Part shown: positions 59,451 through 64,000 of the stretch, one piece after another
Position numbering within the stretch: position 1 is the first letter of the stretch
How the letters are laid out: each line of letters opens with the position of its first letter
Source of the DNA: JAKVBH01 sp049800955
GTDB taxonomy: Bacteria > Pseudomonadota > Alphaproteobacteria > Rhodobacterales > Rhodobacteraceae
DNA: 64,000 nt
Direction of reading: 5' to 3'
Assembly: GCF_049800955.1 (NCBI RefSeq)
Contig: NZ_JBNAGA010000001.1
Location: 1,674,001-1,738,000 of the forward strand
Notes under the pieces: generated by a model
The model's input: the letters and a program-made list of their open reading frames with translations, nothing else
What the model was told of the DNA's origin: nothing
The model's database searches: none
Position numbers and translations under genes: made by a program

Positions 59451-60539
59451 TTAGCCCGTTGTGCGGTCACGCTGGGCGCGGTACGTGCCCTCGGATTGCG
59501 TGAGCCAGCTCGACGATGCCGCCATGGAGGAATCGTAGGAGGCTTTGACCTTGGCGTAGATGTCGTCGCCCATGTACTGGTCGGAGACAGTCTTCGCACC
59601 GGCTGCCATCGCATCCCAGACGCTGTCGGGGAATTCCAGAACCTTGACGCCGCCGGACTGCAGACGCTGCAGCGCGGAACCGTTGTTGTTGAGGAACTGT
59701 GCCAGCGACCAGCTGTGCGCTTCGCCGGAAGCGATTTCGATGATCTTCTGCTGCGACGGTGTGAGGCTGTCGAAGACGTCACGGTTGGTTGCCAGCGAGA
59801 GGCCAGCGCCCGGCTCGTGCATACCGGCGGTGTAGTAGAACTTGGTGATTTCCTGGAAACCAGCCTTCTCATCGGCCCAGGGGCCAATCCACTCAGTGCC
59901 GTCAATCGCGCCGGAGGCCAGCGCCTGATACACTTCCGCGCCGGGCAGGTTCTGCACCGATGCACCCATCGTGCCCAGCACCTGACCACCAAGGCCGGGC
60001 ATCCGGAACTTCAGACCGTTGAAGTCTTCAGGCCCTGCGATCTCTTTGGCGAACCAGCCACCCGCTTGGGCGCCAGTGTTGCCCGCGAGGAAGGATTTCA
60101 GGCCGAAGATTTCGCCCAGCTCATCATGCAGAGCCGCACCTTCGCCGTGGTTGTACCAGTTCATGAGTTCCTGAGCCGTCATGCCGAAGGGCACGGAGGT
60201 GAAGAACGCATAGGCGGGATGCTGGTTGATGAAGTAGTAATCAGCGGCGTGATACATGTCGGCCTGGCCGGATGTCACCGCGTCAAACACCTCAAACGCG
60301 CCCACGAGCTCGCCCGCGGCCTTGATCTCAACGGTCAGCGAGCCGTCGGACATGGCGTTGATGCTGTCTGCAACACGTTGTGCCGCGTCAAAAACACCCG
60401 CGAGGCCACGGCCCCAGGATGTCACCATGGTCAGCGTACGCGCATGACCGGCCGCATAGGCCGGTGCCGCGAGTGTTGCGGACGCCGCGGCAGCGGTGCC
60501 ACCAATCGCAGAGTTTTTCAGAAAAGAACGACGATCCAT
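59451..60539 (-). CDS. dctP: TRAP transporter solute-binding protein (DctP type)
   Basis: A 362-residue exported protein that captures the substrate in the periplasm. The N-terminus MDRRSFLKNSAIGGTAAAA is a Tat-type signal (RRSFLK) and is followed by a cleavage region near APAYAAG. The mature domain has MVTSWGRGLAGVFDAAQRV and GAEVYQALASGAIDGTEWI, which fits the DctP/TakP family that binds organic (2-oxo) acids. A GGGGAGGACC ribosome site supports the start at 60539. Confidence 0.92.
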   Translation of the reverse strand: MDRRSFLKNSAIGGTAAAASATLAAPAYAAGHARTLTMVTSWGRGLAGVFDAAQRVADSINAMSDGSLTVEIKAAGELVGAFEVFDAVTSGQADMYHAADYYFINQHPAYAFFTSVPFGMTAQELMNWYNHGEGAALHDELGEIFGLKSFLAGNTGAQAGGWFAKEIAGPEDFNGLKFRMPGLGGQVLGTMGASVQNLPGAEVYQALASGAIDGTEWIGPWADEKAGFQEITKFYYTAGMHEPGAGLSLATNRDVFDSLTPSQQKIIEIASGEAHSWSLAQFLNNNGSALQRLQSGGVKVLEFPDSVWDAMAAGAKTVSDQYMGDDIYAKVKASYDSSMAASSSWLTQSEGTYRAQRDRTTG

Positions 60540-60800
60540 AAATGGTCCTCCCCATATGTCGTGCCCTCCCGTTCCCACGTTCCGCATGAAGGCGGAAACA
60601 GGGCGGGCGGATCGTTTACAGTGGCGCGACGTTAACCGGGGCGCGGGAGAGGTGGAATACCAACTACCCCGTAGAAATTCCCCTTTTTGACCGCATTGGC
60701 CAAATTTCCTGACCATGTTAGCGCCACCATACACCCACCCCGCCGTAGGCTGACACGGTTGCACTGGCCTCAGAGCGGCAAAGCGCGTATCGAATCAGAC

Positions 60801-62270
60801 ATGCTGCGCGCCATCCACACGTTTCGCCTCTCGTATGGTCAAAAGCTGTTTTTGCTGGCCACAGTGCCGCTGATCCTCGCGGCGGCAGCCATCGCCATGG
60901 TGGTGACCTATCAATCCCGCCAGCTGGCCGAGCGTGAGATTGATGCGCTGCAAAGCGCGCTGATCGAGGCAAAGAAGGAAGAGCTCAAAAACTACATCAC
61001 GATCGCCCGCAACGCCTTTATCAACATCTACGGGCGCGCCGCACCCGATGATGCCGCCGCTCAGCTGGAGGTCACGCGCATTCTGTCATCCATGACCTAT
61101 GGCACCGAGGGCCATTTCTTTGTCTTTCGCTATGACGGGACCAATCTCGTGGCCCCGCGCCAGACCCATCTGATCGGGCGCAACTGGACCGGCCTGCGCG
61201 ATCTCAACGGCACGCCCGTGACAGATGAGCTCATCCGCCTTGCCCGCGACGGATCGGGCTATCACAGCTTTGACTGGCCAAAGCCCTCCACCCGCGAGAC
61301 CGCGCGCATGATCGTCTACGTCACCGGTCTGCAGGATTGGCAATGGGCCGTTGGCACCGGGGTTTTCGTCGATGACGTTCTGGAAACTGTTGCCGCGGCC
61401 CGGGCAGATGTCGAAGGCCGCATTCAGGAGACCTTCTACTACATCATCGCGATCACGCTGGGCGCGCTGCTGCTGGTCTTTCTCTCGGGGCTCTTCCTCA
61501 ACATCCGCGAGCGGCGTCTGGCTGACACGAAACTCAAGGCGTTGACCCAGCGGGTGCTCGATGCGCAGGAAGAAGAACGCGGCCGCGTGGCGCGTGAATT
61601 GCACGACGGGATCAGCCAGATGCTTGTGGCCATCCGCTACACGCTCGACATCACCAAGCGGCGGCTTGTCAAAGGCGACCGGCGCGCCTCCGAGACCCTC
61701 GATCGCGGCATCGATACGCTGGCCGAGACCGTGCAGGAGGTGCGCCGCATCAGCCGCGATCTGCGCCCCGGCGTGCTTGACGATCTCGGCGTCGGACCTG
61801 CGCTCAAATCATTGGTCGAGGATTTTGGCGAGCGCACCGGCATGGAGACGGTCTTTTCGACTGTCGTCTTCCGCAACCGGCTGGATCCCGAAGCCAAAAT
61901 CGCGCTCTACCGGATCGCGCAGGAAGCGCTGACCAATATCGAGCGCCATGCCGAGGCCAGCCGCGTCGAGGTGGATGTGCGCGGCCACCGGCGCGGCGCG
62001 ACGCTGCGCATCTCTGACGATGGCAAAGGCTTTGCCGCGCGCGACACATCGCTGCTCGCCGGCTCCGGTCTTGGCCTTCGGAATATGCAGGAGCGTGTCG
62101 ATCAACTGGACGGCACCTTGCGCATCCTCTCCGCAAAAGGGGCTGGCACGACCATTGAAATACAGGTCCCGCTCAGCCATATGCTCTCGCCCGAAAATGC
62201 GGCTCAGGACGGCGCACCGCCTGAGACAGCCGCGCCCCAAACACCCCCCTCCAAGGAGGCCCGTGCATGA
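60801..62270 (+). CDS. sensor histidine kinase with Cache domain, NarL-type
   Basis: A 489-residue sensor kinase: two membrane helices (residues about 15-36 and 212-233) around a periplasmic single Cache domain (about 40-205; YGTEGHFFVFRYDGTNLVAP, GTGVFVDDV). Then come a HisKA_3 phosphotransfer helix (EERGRVARELHDGISQML, His268) and an ATPase domain (ISDDGKGFA, GSGLGLRNMQERV). Cache domains often bind carboxylates, so it may sense the TRAP substrate. The gene is divergent from dctP and overlaps the regulator gene by 4 bases. No strong ribosome site is seen. Confidence 0.9.
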   Translation: MLRAIHTFRLSYGQKLFLLATVPLILAAAAIAMVVTYQSRQLAEREIDALQSALIEAKKEELKNYITIARNAFINIYGRAAPDDAAAQLEVTRILSSMTYGTEGHFFVFRYDGTNLVAPRQTHLIGRNWTGLRDLNGTPVTDELIRLARDGSGYHSFDWPKPSTRETARMIVYVTGLQDWQWAVGTGVFVDDVLETVAAARADVEGRIQETFYYIIAITLGALLLVFLSGLFLNIRERRLADTKLKALTQRVLDAQEEERGRVARELHDGISQMLVAIRYTLDITKRRLVKGDRRASETLDRGIDTLAETVQEVRRISRDLRPGVLDDLGVGPALKSLVEDFGERTGMETVFSTVVFRNRLDPEAKIALYRIAQEALTNIERHAEASRVEVDVRGHRRGATLRISDDGKGFAARDTSLLAGSGLGLRNMQERVDQLDGTLRILSAKGAGTTIEIQVPLSHMLSPENAAQDGAPPETAAPQTPPSKEARA

Positions 62271-62899
62271 AAACCCGTGTTGTCATCGTCGATGACCATC
62301 CCATGGTCGCCGAAGGGATCGAGGCGATTCTGGAAAGCTTCGACGATATCGAAGTGGCCGCGACCCTGTCCAATGGTCAGGAGATCATAGATCAAGCCGA
62401 AGCGCTCCAGCCCGACGTCGTCCTGCTGGATCTGAACATGCCCAAGGTGGGCGGGCTGACCGCGACCGAGATGCTGCTGGAGAAAATGCCCGATCTGCGC
62501 GTCTTGATCCTGTCGATGCACGACAGCCCCGAATACATCTCTTCCGCTCTGGGCCATGGCGCCATGGGCTATGTGCTCAAGGATGTGCCCACCGACGAGA
62601 TCAAACGGGCCATCGACACGGTCATGGAGGGCGAGCGATATCTGTGTACGGGCGCGAAAGGGTCACTGGAGCCCACGACGGATCGCGAGCAATTGACCAA
62701 CCGAGAGCAAACCATCCTGCTGCAACTGGCGCAGGGGCGATCCAACAAGGAGGTTGCGCTGGCGCTCGATATCTCAGTCCGCACCGTGGAAACCCATCGC
62801 AAGAACATCAAACGCAAGCTGGGCATTTCCTCAACCGCGGGCCTCACGCGCTACGCGATGGAGCATGGCGTCTTGCAAGGCACACATGTGGATTTGTGA
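62267..62899 (+). CDS. NarL/FixJ-family response regulator
   Basis: A 210-residue regulator with a receiver domain (VIVDDHPMVAEGIEAIL; phospho-acceptor Asp55 in VVLLDLNMPKVGG) and a LuxR-type helix-turn-helix at the C-terminus (LTNREQTILLQLAQGRSNKE, then VRTVETHRKNIKRKLG). Its start overlaps the kinase stop (ATGA), so the two form one two-component system, most likely controlling the divergent TRAP operon. Confidence 0.93.
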   Translation: MKTRVVIVDDHPMVAEGIEAILESFDDIEVAATLSNGQEIIDQAEALQPDVVLLDLNMPKVGGLTATEMLLEKMPDLRVLILSMHDSPEYISSALGHGAMGYVLKDVPTDEIKRAIDTVMEGERYLCTGAKGSLEPTTDREQLTNREQTILLQLAQGRSNKEVALALDISVRTVETHRKNIKRKLGISSTAGLTRYAMEHGVLQGTHVDL

Positions 62900-63024
62900 A
62901 TTTGGGCCGCCGACATCCTGGGCTTTCGATGCACAAAATTCACAATCTGTCTCAAAAATCACGATCTCGGCAATTTTTGCAAAGAAAATGCGGGCTTCGC
63001 GCAGTGAATTGCGGCACTTGAGTG
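62900..63024 (+). other. non-coding gap before the ilv promoter
   Basis: AT-richer than the surroundings, with ATTCAC (about 62938) and GTGAAT (about 63005) as separated inverted hexamers. I see no gene, tRNA or clear terminator for the response regulator gene here. Confidence 0.4.
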
Positions 63025-63053
63025 TTGACGCCCCTGCCCCGCGCCCCTAAAAC
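63025..63053 (+). promoter_or_regulatory. promoter of the ilv attenuator leader
   Basis: TTGACG (63025-63030) and TAAAAC (63048-63053) are spaced by exactly 17 bp, a good sigma-70-type promoter. The start would fall near 63060, about 22 nt before the leader-peptide ATG. Confidence 0.7.
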
Positions 63054-63081
63054 GCCTGACATGCACATGAGGAGGCACCCG

Positions 63082-63129
63082 ATGGGGCAGCTTGTCGTAC
63101 TAATCGAATTTTGGCGCATGGGCCGGTAA
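63082..63129 (+). CDS. ilv leader peptide (attenuator)
   Basis: A 15-codon open reading frame, MGQLVVLIEFWRMGR, preceded by AGGAGG at 63070-63075. Codons 4-8 are Leu-Val-Val-Leu-Ile, all three branched-chain amino acids in a row, the hallmark of ribosome-mediated attenuation of ilv genes. The stop lies within the hairpin region described next. Confidence 0.85.
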   Translation: MGQLVVLIEFWRMGR

Positions 63130-63157
63130 CGGACACCATAACGGTACCCCATGCGCC
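63113..63157 (+). promoter_or_regulatory. ilv antiterminator hairpin
   Basis: GGCGCATGGG (63113-63122), inside the end of the leader frame, pairs perfectly with CCCATGCGCC (63148-63157). Its right arm shares three bases (63155-63157) with the left arm of the terminator, so only one can form. A ribosome paused at the Leu/Val/Ile codons leaves the left arm free (readthrough); one that reaches the stop codon covers it (termination). Confidence 0.75.
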
Positions 63158-63183
63158 CCCGGATCACCCCCGGGGGCTTTTTT
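63155..63183 (+). terminator. ilv attenuator terminator
   Basis: GCCCCCGG (63155-63162) and CCGGGGGC (63170-63177) form a perfect 8-bp stem with a 7-base loop, followed by TTTTTT. It lies 45 bp before the acetolactate synthase start. Confidence 0.88.
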
Positions 63184-63227
63184 GTGGCGCGAGTAAAGAG
63201 ACGCATGTCAGAGATACGGAGAACGAT

Positions 63228-64000
63228 ATGACACGTCAGATGACCGGAGCGAAAATGGTAGTTGAAGCCCTGAAGGATCAGGGTGTCGACACAGTCTTTG
63301 GCTATCCCGGTGGCGCGGTCCTACCGATCTATGACGAGGTGTTTCAGCAAAACGCCATCCGCCACATTCTTGTGCGTCACGAGCAAGGCGCGGTGCATGC
63401 CGCCGAAGGCTATGCGCGCGCGACGGGCAAGCCCGGCGTGGTGCTGGTGACGTCCGGTCCCGGCGCAACCAATGCCGTGACCGGCCTGACCGACGCGTTG
63501 ATGGACAGCATTCCGCTCGTCGTTCTGACGGGTCAGGTGCCGACATTCATGATCGGCTCGGATGCCTTTCAGGAAGCCGATACCGTGGGCATCACCCGGC
63601 CCTGCACCAAGATGAACTGGCTGGTGAAGGATACCGCTGAGCTGAGCTCGGTGATCCATGAAGGCTTTCATGTCGCCACCAAAGGCCGCCCCGGCCCGGT
63701 TCTGATCGACATCCCCAAGGATGTGCAATTCGCCTCAGCCGAATACACGCCGCCCGCCAAGGCGGATCTGGGGCATTATGCGCCCAAGGTGAAAGGCGAT
63801 CTGGACATCATCACCGAGTTGGTCGAGGCGCTGGAAACGGCAGAGCGGCCCGTGTTCTATACCGGTGGCGGCGTAATCAACTCAGGTCCCGGGGCCTCGC
63901 AACTGCTGCGCGAGCTGGTAGACGCCACGGGCATCCCGATCACGTCAACACTGATGGGTCTGGGCTCCTACCCCGCATCCGGCAAGAACTGGCTGGGCAT
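63228..64000 (+). CDS. ilvI: acetolactate synthase large subunit (5' part, cut by window end)
   Basis: The first 257 codons of the thiamine-diphosphate enzyme that makes acetolactate and acetohydroxybutyrate, the first common step of valine, leucine and isoleucine synthesis. It has VFGYPGGAVLPIYD, then RHEQGAVHAAEGYA, with the catalytic Glu in HEQGA, LVTSGPGATN and DSIPLVVLTGQVP. The gene runs off the right edge; the small subunit is expected downstream. GGAG precedes the ATG at 63228. An attenuator directly upstream controls it. The symbol could equally be ilvB. Confidence 0.94.
   Translation, partial: MTRQMTGAKMVVEALKDQGVDTVFGYPGGAVLPIYDEVFQQNAIRHILVRHEQGAVHAAEGYARATGKPGVVLVTSGPGATNAVTGLTDALMDSIPLVVLTGQVPTFMIGSDAFQEADTVGITRPCTKMNWLVKDTAELSSVIHEGFHVATKGRPGPVLIDIPKDVQFASAEYTPPAKADLGHYAPKVKGDLDIITELVEALETAERPVFYTGGGVINSGPGASQLLRELVDATGIPITSTLMGLGSYPASGKNWLG

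Noticed and set aside
60716..60729. The 14-mer TGTTAGCGCCACCA also found at 45512-45525
   Set aside because: Identical 14-mers are expected by chance in a 64-kb window searched on both strands; only one half matches the TGTTA/TAACA palindrome.
1..64000. tRNA or rRNA genes
   Set aside because: I looked in the intergenic gaps for the GGTTCGAATCC-type arm and cloverleaf pairing and found none; a tRNAscan-SE run would settle it.

Overview
The window looks like chromosomal DNA of a marine alphaproteobacterium of the Rhodobacteraceae/Roseobacter group. The evidence is the high GC content, the gene orders pepA-lptF-lptG-lptD-surA-pdxA-rsmA and prfA-prmC, the DUF4167, MarC and TIGR01459-type proteins, a TRAP transporter with a two-component system, and SelO next to ZapA. 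I see no rRNA, tRNA, CRISPR array, insertion sequence or prophage. Almost everything is dense chromosomal housekeeping or metabolic coding sequence; the genus cannot be fixed from sequence alone.

Layout. 1-9.5 kb: an MFS permease; a minus-strand block of cysteinyl-tRNA synthetase, citramalate synthase and a squalene/phytoene-synthase-like protein; a VOC protein divergent from soxR; an aminotransferase; ndk; a Bcr/CflA-type MFS pump. 9.5-22.4 kb: an ABC-F ATPase, MarC, a retropepsin-like protease, holC-pepA on the minus strand, then the outer-membrane biogenesis run lptF-lptG-lptD-surA-pdxA-rsmA with overlapping stop and start codons up to pdxA. 22.4-37 kb: ltaE-ycgN-ribF, MaoC, a HAD phosphatase, DUF4167, prmC-prfA, agmatinase and an M20 amidohydrolase, mazG, nucleoside hydrolase, GNAT, selO, zapA. 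37-50.6 kb: tkt, an RTX protein, DUF808, two tandem GAPDH genes around a small membrane protein, coaD, a CBS protein, LysR-mmsA, and two small STAS-like paralogues. 50.6-64 kb: aconitase X, a ProW/ProV-type ABC pair without a binding protein, a WYL regulator divergent from a RidA protein, a TRAP transporter with its own sensor kinase and response regulator, and the 5' part of acetolactate synthase.

Regulation is readable at several places. The clearest case is ahead of the acetolactate synthase gene (63025-63183): a promoter, a 15-codon leader peptide with five consecutive Leu/Val/Ile codons, an antiterminator and a terminator, which is a ribosome-mediated attenuator. It links to citramalate synthase elsewhere in the window, since both feed branched-chain amino acid synthesis. 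A SoxR-type operator with 19-bp promoter spacing faces the VOC gene. A perfect 8-bp inverted repeat lies between the WYL regulator and ridA, and a TGTTA/TAACA palindrome lies ahead of the second GAPDH gene.

The least explained items are an imperfect hairpin of about 180 nt between mazG and the nucleoside hydrolase, two related repeat elements that each sit between convergent genes, a GAPDH paralogue with a changed NAD-binding pocket, two STAS-like genes that appear leaderless, and an oversized TRAP large permease. I did not find a clearly new multi-gene defence or mobile system.
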